A stretch of DNA of 6,182 nucleotides, from positions 1 to 6,182 of the forward strand of contig WFRI01000060.1 in the NCBI GenBank assembly GCA_015486615.1, given 5' to 3'. The position numbers and the translations under genes were made by a program. The DNA is from Candidatus Omnitrophota bacterium (GTDB taxonomy: Bacteria > Omnitrophota > Gorgyraeia > Duberdicusellales > Duberdicusellaceae). Below the pieces are notes generated by a model that was given only the letters and a program-made list of their open reading frames with translations, ran no database searches and had not been told where the DNA came from. Shown piece after piece: positions 1 to 5,690 of the stretch. Position 1 is the first letter of the stretch. Each line of letters begins with the position of its first letter.

Positions 1-22
1 CGGAGATGTGTATAAGAGACAG
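1..22 (+). other. Nextera (Tn5) Read 2 adapter remnant, not genomic
   Basis: Bases 4-22 are exactly the 19-bp Tn5 mosaic end, AGATGTGTATAAGAGACAG, and the preceding CGG matches the inner end of the Nextera Read 2 adapter. It sits at the extreme edge of the window, and the prfB reading frame runs straight into it with no sensible protein continuation. It is therefore library-preparation sequence left in the assembly, and genomic sequence begins at base 23. It should not be read as a transposon end. Confidence 0.95.
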
Positions 23-1107
23 CCCTGAATTTTTTAAGAAAACTGTTAATAAACAAATCCAAGTCTCCATCCAGCACAGCGTTAGCATTGGAAGTTTCTG
101 CATTGGTGCGATGGTCCTTAACCATTAAATAAGGATGCAGGACATAAGACCTTATCTGCGAGCCCCATTCTATTTTGCTTTTTTCTCCGGAAATTCCTTC
201 TATCTCTTTTTTTTTGTCATCCAGCATTTTTTTATACAAACGGGACTTCAATACTGCCATAGCCATTTGCTTATTTTGGAACTGCGAACGTTCATTTTGG
301 CATTGGGCAGATATGCCGGTAGGCAGATGAATAATCCTGACTGCTGAATCAGTCATATTCACATGCTGGCCTCCGTGCCCGGATGCCCGAAAAGTCTCTA
401 TCTTCAAGTCTTTAGGGTCAATGTTTAAATCAATTTCTTTACCTATCTGCGGAATAACATCTACTGAGACAAAAGAAGTATGCCGCCTCCTGTTAGCGTC
501 AAAGGGAGAAATCCGAACCAGCCTATGCACGCCTCTTTCAGACTTCAGATAGCCGTAAGCATAACTGCCTTCGACCAAAAAAGTAATATTTTTAATACCG
601 GCTTCATCGCCGGATAAAATATCAGTTACTCTTAAACGGTAATTTTTCTTTTCTGCCCAGCGGCTATACATTCTAAAAACCATACCTGCCCAATCGCAGG
701 CTTCTGTGCCGCCGGCTCCGGCGTTAATGTTTAAGATGGCCGAATTTTTGTCAAATTTCCCCGACAGAATAATTCTTATCTCAAAATCCTCCAACTCCCG
801 CCTTATAGAGGCTAAATCCTTATTTAATTCCTCCAAAATGGAAGCATCCTCTGCAGAAAGTTCTAAAAGCTCGCCAACGTCATTTATCTTAGAAGACAAA
901 GACATCCAGGCTTCATATTTGTTTTTTACTTCCTTAAATTCAGAGATTATTTGACTGGCTTTTTCCTTATCAGCCCAGAAATCCCGGGCATTCATTAAGT
1001 TCTGAAGTTCATTTATTTTAGTTTTACATTTATCTGCTTCAAAGATAGTCTCCCATCTCTTTTATTTTTTGCAACATTTCGCTGTGAACTCTTGTCAAAT
1101 CTTCCAT
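23..1107 (-). CDS. prfB: Peptide chain release factor 2 (RF2), +1 programmed frameshift, 3' end cut by window edge
   Basis: RF2 releases the finished peptide at UGA and UAA codons on the ribosome. The ATG at 1107-1105 follows a strong GGAGGT (1118-1113) at 5-base spacing. The zero frame reads 22 codons (MEDLTRVHSEM...GDYL) and meets UGA at 1041-1039. Skipping one base continues the protein from GAA (1040-1038) for 339 more codons to AGG at 26-24. The assembled product has about 361 residues and shows the stop-codon-reading SPF motif at about 200-202, the catalytic GGQ at about 245-247 in the context SGHGGQHVN, and the conserved C-terminal WGSQIRSYV and NAVLDGDLD. E. coli RF2 has 365 residues, so only a few C-terminal residues are missing before the adapter. 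The residue after HVN is Met, where E. coli has Arg. The frameshift is the family's known autoregulation, not damage. It is the last gene of the minus-strand run, 94 bases after pilT. Confidence 0.97.
1038..1054 (-). promoter_or_regulatory. RF2 programmed +1 frameshift site (CUU UGA)
   Basis: The slippery Leu codon CTT (1044-1042) is followed directly by the in-frame stop TGA (1041-1039) at codon 23. A Shine-Dalgarno-like GGGAG lies at 1054-1050, 5 bases before CTT. In E. coli prfB the equivalent AGGGGG lies 3 bases before CTT and the stop is followed by C; here it is followed by A. When RF2 is scarce, the ribosome pauses at UGA and slips forward one base, so RF2 sets its own level. The mechanism is family knowledge; the site itself is directly visible. 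Confidence 0.93.
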
Positions 1108-1112
1108 ACTTT

Positions 1113-1118
1113 ACCTCC
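1113..1118 (-). promoter_or_regulatory. Ribosome binding site of prfB
   Basis: A full GGAGGT Shine-Dalgarno sequence lies 5 bases before the ATG at 1107. It fixes the start of the short 22-codon zero-frame segment, which would otherwise be easy to miss because it ends at the frameshift stop. Confidence 0.85.
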
Positions 1119-1201
1119 ATCTTAAATTTACTCTTATGCTGTAATTACAAAATCCGGCTTAAACTAAAAGATTCTTTGCTAAAGCTATTTACCTGCGGCT
1201 G

Positions 1202-2275
1202 TCACGCATTTTGAAGTTTTAGCCGCAATTCCTCCTTCCTTTCGCTAAAAGCCAAAGCAGTATCAACATCTATAACTGAGCTTTTTACCAGTTTAATCAA
1301 ACTTTGTTCAAAACTCACCATACCGTAAATACCGCCTTCCTCAATATATTTAGAAAGTTCCCACAATTTCTTCTCCCGTATAAGCCGGGAAATAGTCGGG
1401 CTTAAAAGCATAATTCCATAAGCAGGGACAACTCCCGAACCATCCTTTTTCGGTATAAGCCTTAAAGAAACTACTCCCTTTAGCAGCTGCGAAAGCTGCA
1501 TAGAAACCTGGTCCTGCTGATATGGAGGGAAAAAACTCAATATCCTTTCTACAGTCTGAGAAGCGTTGACCGTATGCAGAGTAGAAAGTACCAAAACTCC
1601 TGTTTCCGCAGCAGTAAGCGCCGCCTGCATAGTTTCGTAATCCCGGATATTGCCGATAAAAATCACATCCGGCGAATGTAAAGCAAATTGTTTTAACGCC
1701 TGAGAATAATCCTCTACATCTCTGCCTATTTCCCTTTGGTTGATTATTGACTTCTTGTCCCTAAAAGTAAACTCAATAGGTTCTTCTATAGACAGGATAT
1801 GCCTCCGAAAATTGCTGTTAATGTATTCTATCATTGAAGCAATAGTGGTAGATTTCCCGCTGCCAGTGGTCCCGGTAAGAAGCACCAGCCCTCTTTTCTG
1901 GCTGGCTAAAGACCTTAAAACTTCTGCCGGCAGATTTAACTCTTCAAATCCTGCTATTCTTAAATCAATCAGCCTTAATACCATTGAAGGCGTGCCTCTT
2001 TGGTAAAAAATACTAATTCTTACACGCCAGTCATCGCCAAACCACATTCCGCCTTCATAACCATGATTTTTCTCTATTTCTGCTATTTTGTCCCCGCTTG
2101 TTATATCATTTGTTATATCCTTTATTATCTTATATAACAAATCCGCAGTTATTATTTCTTCGGACAGCGGGACTACTTCTCCACAGACTCTTACCAATGG
2201 CGCAGCATTTATTCTTAGAAATAAATCCGAGCCTTTCTTTTCTATGGCTTTTTTTATATATTTATCTATCAACAT
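1202..2275 (-). CDS. pilT: PilT-like type IV pilus retraction ATPase, catalytic residues substituted
   Basis: The 357-residue protein is the usual PilT length and belongs to the hexameric secretion ATPases of the PilT/GspE family, which normally depolymerise type IV pili at the inner membrane. The N-terminal PAS-like half (about 1-105) includes GSDLFLR at 15-21. The RecA-like half has Walker A GTTGSGKST at 135-143, an Asp-box region LSIEEPIEF (usually IEDPIE), Walker B region DVIFIGNIRD at 203-212, His-box region TAAETGVLVLSTLHT at 221-235 and the C-terminal LIRE motif at 298-301. The Walker B glutamate (GEMRD in the family) is Asn209, and the first His-box histidine (TGHLV) is Val227; His234 is kept. 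The fold and family are clear, but full retraction activity is doubtful. No pilus genes are nearby. The start is set by GGGGAGGGGG, 7 bases upstream; the ATG at 2279 is out of frame and stops after a few codons. It lies 60 bases after the alkyltransferase with no terminator between, so the two are probably co-transcribed. Confidence 0.92.
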   Translation of the reverse strand: MLIDKYIKKAIEKKGSDLFLRINAAPLVRVCGEVVPLSEEIITADLLYKIIKDITNDITSGDKIAEIEKNHGYEGGMWFGDDWRVRISIFYQRGTPSMVLRLIDLRIAGFEELNLPAEVLRSLASQKRGLVLLTGTTGSGKSTTIASMIEYINSNFRRHILSIEEPIEFTFRDKKSIINQREIGRDVEDYSQALKQFALHSPDVIFIGNIRDYETMQAALTAAETGVLVLSTLHTVNASQTVERILSFFPPYQQDQVSMQLSQLLKGVVSLRLIPKKDGSGVVPAYGIMLLSPTISRLIREKKLWELSKYIEEGGIYGMVSFEQSLIKLVKSSVIDVDTALAFSERKEELRLKLQNA

Positions 2276-2282
2276 ACATTTA

Positions 2283-2292
2283 CCCCCTCCCC
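2283..2292 (-). promoter_or_regulatory. Ribosome binding site of the pilT-like gene
   Basis: The purine run GGGGAGGGGG lies 7 bases before the ATG at 2275-2273. It resolves two nearby ATG triplets (2279 and 2275): only the second opens the long frame. Confidence 0.7.
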
Positions 2293-2335
2293 TCTGCCGG
2301 ATTAATAACTGCTATGTCCTCAAATATTAACTTAT

Positions 2336-2653
2336 TTATTTTAACATATTTTTGATTTTTTTCTCTAAATTTATAAGTTTCTTTTTATTGGCTTTTCCAC
2401 AAGAAAACCCGCCAATACTGCCGCTGCTTTTTATTACCCTATGACAGGGAATAATCAGAGGAAAAGGATTCTTGTTCAAAACATTTCCTACTGCCCGGGC
2501 TGATTTAGGCCTGCCTATTTTTTCAGCCACCCACTTGTAAGTCCTGGTTTCGCCTAAAGGTATGGTTAAAACGCACCTTAACACTTTCTTCTCAAATTCT
2601 GTAAATCCCAGCTGTTTAGAACCCTTATCTTTCTCTAACCGGACAAACTGCAT
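2336..2653 (-). CDS. ogt: Single-domain O6-alkylguanine-DNA alkyltransferase (MGMT family)
   Basis: This family moves an alkyl group from O6 of guanine onto its own cysteine, in a suicide repair reaction. From the ATG at 2653 the protein has 105 residues and covers only the C-terminal DNA-binding/active-site domain; full-length Ogt has about 160-180 residues. It shows IPLGETRTY at 31-39, the DNA-recognition RAVG with the arginine finger at 53-56, Asn62, the active site PCHRV at 69-73 with Cys70, GSIGGF at 78-83 and Glu97. Cys70 is present, so it is not an alkyltransferase-like protein of the ATL type, which has Trp at that position. A longer frame opens at a GTG at 2740, but that would translate through a terminator hairpin; the ATG at 2653 has GGGGGG 5 bases upstream and begins where the homologous domain begins. 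It follows uvrC, so two DNA-repair genes are adjacent, and its leader looks regulated. Confidence 0.88.
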   Translation of the reverse strand: MQFVRLEKDKGSKQLGFTEFEKKVLRCVLTIPLGETRTYKWVAEKIGRPKSARAVGNVLNKNPFPLIIPCHRVIKSSGSIGGFSCGKANKKKLINLEKKIKNMLK

Positions 2654-2658
2654 AATTT

Positions 2659-2665
2659 CCCCCCT
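2659..2665 (-). promoter_or_regulatory. Ribosome binding site deciding the alkyltransferase start
   Basis: AGGGGGG lies 5 bases before the ATG at 2653 and resembles the G-rich site of the following pilT-like gene. It supports the 105-residue form over the upstream GTG at 2740, which has no purine-rich site at a suitable distance. Confidence 0.65.
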
Positions 2666-2711
2666 GGTATAATCTTTAAACACTGAGGGCACTGAAATTA
2701 CCCTGCCACTT

Positions 2712-2734
2712 AAAAAAGCACTGGTGTGCTTTTT
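2712..2734 (-). terminator. Rho-independent terminator hairpin in the alkyltransferase leader
   Basis: Read on the minus strand, AAAAAGCAC (2734-2726) pairs perfectly with GTGCTTTTT (2721-2713) around a 4-base ACCA loop, and the T run continues to 2712. It lies between the uvrC stop and the alkyltransferase start, so it can stop transcription ahead of the repair gene. The A and T flanks are symmetrical, so it could also work on the plus strand, but nothing is transcribed toward it from that side. The stem has only four strong base pairs, so its efficiency is uncertain. Confidence 0.65.
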
Positions 2735-2796
2735 GGGCACCTCGCGGATGGAAAGAGTTCCACCCTTAAGGTGGGTGCCGGTAAGAAAGCACAGTG
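2719..2796 (-). promoter_or_regulatory. Putative attenuator-like structured leader of the alkyltransferase gene
   Basis: On the minus strand CACTGTGCTTT (2796-2786) can pair with AAAGCAC (2732-2726) and, across a 3-base bulge, AGTG (2722-2719). This encloses GGCACC (2779-2774) pairing with GGTGCC (2741-2736). Within that lie two small overlapping hairpins, CCACC/GGTGG around TTAAG and TGGAA/TTCCA around CTCT. The outer stem uses the same AAAGCAC that forms the 5' arm of the terminator at 2712-2734, so the two folds exclude each other, as in attenuators and riboswitches. I matched it to no riboswitch class I know. The pairing is seen in the sequence; a regulatory role is inference. A dispersed palindromic repeat could look similar. 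Confidence 0.4.
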
Positions 2797-2858
2797 ATAA
2801 TAACCAAACATTAATGTATTCTTGCTTGAGTATTCGAATTTGGTGATTGGTTATTATC
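2796..2858. repeat. 12-bp inverted repeat with 39-base spacer
   Basis: GATAATAACCAA at 2796-2807 is matched exactly in inverse by TTGGTTATTATC at 2847-2858. A third copy of the core, GGTTATTAT, lies at 2860-2868, 11 bases after the one at 2849-2857. The spacer holds the perfect palindromes ACATTAATGT (2808-2817) and ATTCGAAT (2832-2839). If transcribed from the promoter candidate at 2878-2907, this forms a hairpin just ahead of the attenuator-like fold; as DNA, the core spaced about one helical turn apart could be a protein-binding site. Confidence 0.6.
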
Positions 2859-2877
2859 CGGTTATTATTTCTTGGCC

Positions 2878-2907
2878 ATTGTATCTTAATAACCTGCTAA
2901 CTTACAA
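2878..2907 (-). promoter_or_regulatory. Candidate sigma-70 promoter for the ogt-pilT-prfB run
   Basis: On the minus strand TTGTAA (2907-2902) and TACAAT (2883-2878) are separated by 18 bases, giving 4 of 6 and 5 of 6 matches to the consensus boxes. It overlaps the uvrC stop codon. The predicted transcript starts near 2871 and would include the inverted repeat, the attenuator-like fold and the terminator. AT-rich sequence gives such matches by chance, so this is only a candidate. Confidence 0.35.
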
Positions 2908-4122
2908 AAACATTCCCTTCTGCCTTAATAAAACATGGTATTTATGAGCAAACCTGTGAGCCTCGTCCCTTACCTTTTGCACCATTTTTAATGCCTTGCC
3001 GGAGCGAGGTATATTCAAAGGCTCACTGCTGTATGGCATCCAGACCTGCTCTCTTTTTTTAGCGATTCCTATTACGCAAATATCTATTCCTAAATCTTTT
3101 GCCTGCCGGCTGGCAAGCGAGGCATGAGTCTTACCGCCGTCTATTATAACTAACTGAGGCAGAGGTTTTCTTTCCCGTTTAAGCCGCAAATACCGTCTTT
3201 TAAATACTTCTTTTACAGATGCAGTATCATTAGGAGTAGAAATTGTTCTAATCCTAAACCTGCGGTAGTCCTTACGGGAAGGCACGCCGTTTTTAAAAAC
3301 AACAACTGAACCTACAATATAATCCCGGCCGGTATTAGATATATCTATGCCCTCTATATGCACAGGAAGTTTCTTCAGCCTTAAAAATTCCTGCAAAGAT
3401 AAAAGCTCTTCGAACTCCCGGCTTAAGCCGTAAAGATTAGCCAGGGAAAAATATTGGTCCCTTAAAACCGCGGCTTTTTCAAAATCCAAATTAGCAGAAG
3501 CCTTATTCATATCTTTCTTAATTTTATTCAACAAAGCCTGCTTTCTGCCGGAAAGTAAAAGCGTAATATTTTTAATAACCCGGGCATATTCGTCAACCTT
3601 GACATTGCCTAAACATACTCCCGGGCATAATTTCAAATGGTAATATAAACAGGGCCGCTCAGGCAGGCGGCGGCAGGACCTAAAAGGAAATATTTTTCTT
3701 ATAATCTTTAAAGCCTGGCGCAAAAGCCCGGCGTTGGAATAAGGCCCAAAATACAAACTGCTTTCACTCTGTTTTCTTCTGACTATATTGATTAGAGGAT
3801 ATTCCTCAGAAGTAACTTCTATCAGCGGGTAATTCTTGCCGTCTTTTAATGCTGTATTGTATTTGGGCCTAAACTCTTTTATTAAACTATTCTCTAAAAT
3901 CAAAGCCTTTGCTTCTGTTCCGCAAAGAATATATTCAACACCTGCGATTTCACCAACCAGCGCATTCTTTTGCGGGGGCAAAATCCTTCCGGTAAAATAA
4001 GACAACACTCTCTTTCTCAAATTAGCGGCTTTGCCGACATAAAGCACCTTGCCTTTTTTGTTTTTAAAGATATACACTCCGGCAATTTGCGGCAGTTCTT
4101 TTACCTTTTCTTTAATATCCAT
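2902..4122 (-). CDS. uvrC: UvrC excinuclease subunit, compact form lacking the C-terminal HhH domain
   Basis: UvrC makes the two incisions around UV and bulky DNA lesions after UvrA and UvrB recognise them. This protein has 406 residues, against 610 in E. coli. It has a GIY-YIG nuclease domain (GVY at 15-17, YVG at 28-30, Arg36/38, Glu77) and four cysteines at 150, 158, 166 and 170 in the place of the reported iron-sulphur cluster ligands. A UVR motif that contacts UvrB follows at about 190-230, then an RNase H-like nuclease with Asp260 (IEGIDIS), Asp328 (LVIIDGGK) and His388 (RDEAHRFA). It then stops 18 residues later, so the usual (HhH)2 DNA-binding domain is absent. About 30 residues separate UVR from Asp260, against roughly 160 in E. 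coli. Catalytic residues of both nucleases are present, so it is probably active. The start overlaps murJ by 22 bases with no clear Shine-Dalgarno sequence, suggesting translational coupling; the N terminus fits the family. Confidence 0.95.
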   Translation of the reverse strand: MDIKEKVKELPQIAGVYIFKNKKGKVLYVGKAANLRKRVLSYFTGRILPPQKNALVGEIAGVEYILCGTEAKALILENSLIKEFRPKYNTALKDGKNYPLIEVTSEEYPLINIVRRKQSESSLYFGPYSNAGLLRQALKIIRKIFPFRSCRRLPERPCLYYHLKLCPGVCLGNVKVDEYARVIKNITLLLSGRKQALLNKIKKDMNKASANLDFEKAAVLRDQYFSLANLYGLSREFEELLSLQEFLRLKKLPVHIEGIDISNTGRDYIVGSVVVFKNGVPSRKDYRRFRIRTISTPNDTASVKEVFKRRYLRLKRERKPLPQLVIIDGGKTHASLASRQAKDLGIDICVIGIAKKREQVWMPYSSEPLNIPRSGKALKMVQKVRDEAHRFAHKYHVLLRQKGMFL

Positions 4123-5642
4123 AAGCCAAACTTTTGGACTTGTTCAACTTTTAACAGCCAGCAGGCAGTCAAAAATACCGCCAGGCATACTCCAGTTGAT
4201 TTTAATAAACCGCTTATTTTATAAATATCAAAGGCAAAAAAATGCAAGACTAAAATCATAATCCCGCAGGCAAGCAATACCTTAGCAAATTCTAAAACAT
4301 CCCTGCTGCCGGCAATTTTATCAAGCCGTTTTTTCAGAAAGAATAGAAGGAGAATAAAATTTGCTGCTGCGGAAACACTGCTGGCTAAGGCTATGCCGCC
4401 GATTTTTAGAGGAAACATTAAGATAACGCTTAAGACAACATTTATAATCAAAGCAAAAGTAGCGGTTTTAGCCGGAGTAAAAGTGTCTTTTAAAGAATAA
4501 AACGTATAACTTAACAAATGCACCCCTCCGTAGAAAAATAAGCCTAAGGAATAAAAACGCAGGCACAAGGCAGTAATAGAAACTGAATAATTGTCAAACT
4601 CGCCTCTCTTAAACACTACATCTACTAAACCCGCGGCTAAAAAAAACAAAACAAAACTGGAAGGGATAAGAAAGAAAGAAAGGTTGCGTAAAGAGATATT
4701 AAAAGCCGCAGCAAAATCTTCTTTATTATCCTCAGTATTAAATACAGAAAGCCTCGGCATAACTGCCCGGCAAATCCCCAAAGCAAAAATAGCCAGAGGA
4801 AACTGCAAAAGACGGTTGGAGTAATATATAGCGGCAATAGCGCCTACGCCGGTAATTCGGGAAAAAGAAGCCAGAATAGTATCTGCAAAAAGGTTAATGT
4901 GATAAACAGCCACACCCCAAATCCGGGGTAGAGATAATTTAAATACTTTCAAAACAGAAGAATCGCAAAATGCCCGTTTTATATCCAGCCGCAGTTTTAA
5001 CCTGCCTGCCAGAAAAAAATAATTCCACAAACACTGTAAAATTCCGGATAGAAGCACTAAATAGGCCAAGACAAAAACCGGCCGGGGAGAATTTTTTACA
5101 CTGAAAATGATCCCTGTTACTAAAACAATGTTGAGTATAACCGGCGAAAATGAAGGGGCAAAAAAATTGTTTTCCAGATATAAAATCCCGCCTAAATTAG
5201 AAGCCAAACCTATAAAAAACAGGTAAAAGAAAACTATACGGGTGATTTCAATTGTTGCCTGAAATTTTCCCGGGTCAGCCAGAAACCCAGGGGCAAAAGC
5301 AGCCACTAAATATCTGGCGAACAAAACCCCTAAAACACTGAGGGCAAACAAAATCGTCCCCAGAAACAAGAGGATATGCCGGATTTTGTCATAGAATTCA
5401 GGTTTATCCTTATATTCGGAAGCCACAGGAATGACCACAGACTGGCTGGCTCCTTCGCCTAAAAGCGAACGAAACATATTAGGCAGCCTAAAGGCCACTA
5501 AAAAAGCCTCTATGATCCCGCTGGTCCCGAAAAATCTGGCTATCAAAATATCCCTGACAAAGCCTAAAAGCCGGGAAATAAGGGTAAAAAAAGAAACGAT
5601 AAAGGTGTTTTTTATTAAAGATTTAAAAAGAAACCTTGACAT
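4101..5642 (-). CDS. murJ: Lipid II flippase MurJ (MviN family)
   Basis: MurJ moves lipid-linked peptidoglycan precursor (lipid II) from the inner to the outer face of the cytoplasmic membrane. The 513-residue protein has the family's usual length and is hydrophobic throughout, with about 14 likely membrane segments. The diagnostic N terminus is SRLLGFVRD at 23-31 followed by ARFFGTSG, then FRLPNMFRSLLGEG at 51-64, including the arginines (24, 30, 52) that correspond to the charged cavity of the family. Further family motifs are YYSNRLLQFPLAIFALG, and FYSLKDTFTPAKTA in the second half. The ATG at 5642 lies just before the first conserved motif and the next Met (56) falls within it, so the start is firm, although only a weak AGAAA precedes it. 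It is the first gene of the minus-strand run, divergent from rpsT, and its 3' end overlaps uvrC. Confidence 0.96.
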   Translation of the reverse strand: MSRFLFKSLIKNTFIVSFFTLISRLLGFVRDILIARFFGTSGIIEAFLVAFRLPNMFRSLLGEGASQSVVIPVASEYKDKPEFYDKIRHILLFLGTILFALSVLGVLFARYLVAAFAPGFLADPGKFQATIEITRIVFFYLFFIGLASNLGGILYLENNFFAPSFSPVILNIVLVTGIIFSVKNSPRPVFVLAYLVLLSGILQCLWNYFFLAGRLKLRLDIKRAFCDSSVLKVFKLSLPRIWGVAVYHINLFADTILASFSRITGVGAIAAIYYSNRLLQFPLAIFALGICRAVMPRLSVFNTEDNKEDFAAAFNISLRNLSFFLIPSSFVLFFLAAGLVDVVFKRGEFDNYSVSITALCLRFYSLGLFFYGGVHLLSYTFYSLKDTFTPAKTATFALIINVVLSVILMFPLKIGGIALASSVSAAANFILLLFFLKKRLDKIAGSRDVLEFAKVLLACGIMILVLHFFAFDIYKISGLLKSTGVCLAVFLTACWLLKVEQVQKFGLWILKKR

Positions 5643-5664
5643 AATAATGTTTTTCTGGTTTAAT
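5636..5664 (+). promoter_or_regulatory. Strong sigma-70 type promoter of rpsT
   Basis: A perfect TTGACA (5636-5641) is followed after exactly 17 bases by TTTAAT (5659-5664), one mismatch from TATAAT. The predicted start is near 5671, giving a leader of about 60 bases before rpsT. The -35 box overlaps the divergent murJ start codon (5640-5642), so polymerase binding here could interfere with murJ expression. Confidence 0.65.
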
Positions 5665-5671
5665 CTACTTC

Positions 5672-5690
5672 TGATATGATAATAATATCA
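5672..5690. repeat. 19-bp near-palindrome at the predicted rpsT transcription start
   Basis: TGATATGAT, a central A, and ATAATATCA form half-sites matching at 8 of 9 positions. The element covers the predicted rpsT start (near 5671) and overlaps the candidate murJ -10 box, which is the usual position of a repressor operator. Low base complexity makes a chance match possible. Confidence 0.45.

Noticed and set aside
207..215. Run of nine T (A9 on the coding strand) inside prfB as a slippage frameshift
   Set aside because: The frame continues correctly on both sides through conserved RF2 sequence, so there is no evidence of slippage or error.
135..954. Plus-strand open frames across the prfB region
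   Set aside because: They are shadows of the RF2 gene on the opposite strand, with no ribosome sites or recognisable protein sequence; the same applies to the plus-strand frames over pilT, uvrC and murJ.
1039..1041. In-frame TGA near the start of prfB, suggesting a pseudogene
   Set aside because: It is the conserved CTT TGA programmed frameshift site of RF2; the downstream +1 frame is intact for 339 codons with all key motifs.
1140..1149. Perfect palindrome TGTAATTACA between pilT and prfB
   Set aside because: A single short AT-rich palindrome with no convincing promoter boxes around it; chance is a sufficient explanation.
2276..2335. Cyclic-di-GMP riboswitch in front of the pilT-like gene
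   Set aside because: The gap is only 60 bases and has neither the conserved loops of either known class nor a terminator.
2654..2740. GTG start at 2740 extending the alkyltransferase by 29 residues
   Set aside because: The extension is translated through a terminator hairpin, has no ribosome site and adds no family sequence; the ATG at 2653 has a good site.
2736..2779. T-box riboswitch, because the minus strand reads AAGGGTGGAAC and later CGCG
   Set aside because: The T-box core needs GGTGGNACCGCG without interruption; here about 10 bases intervene, and there is no room or sign of a specifier stem.
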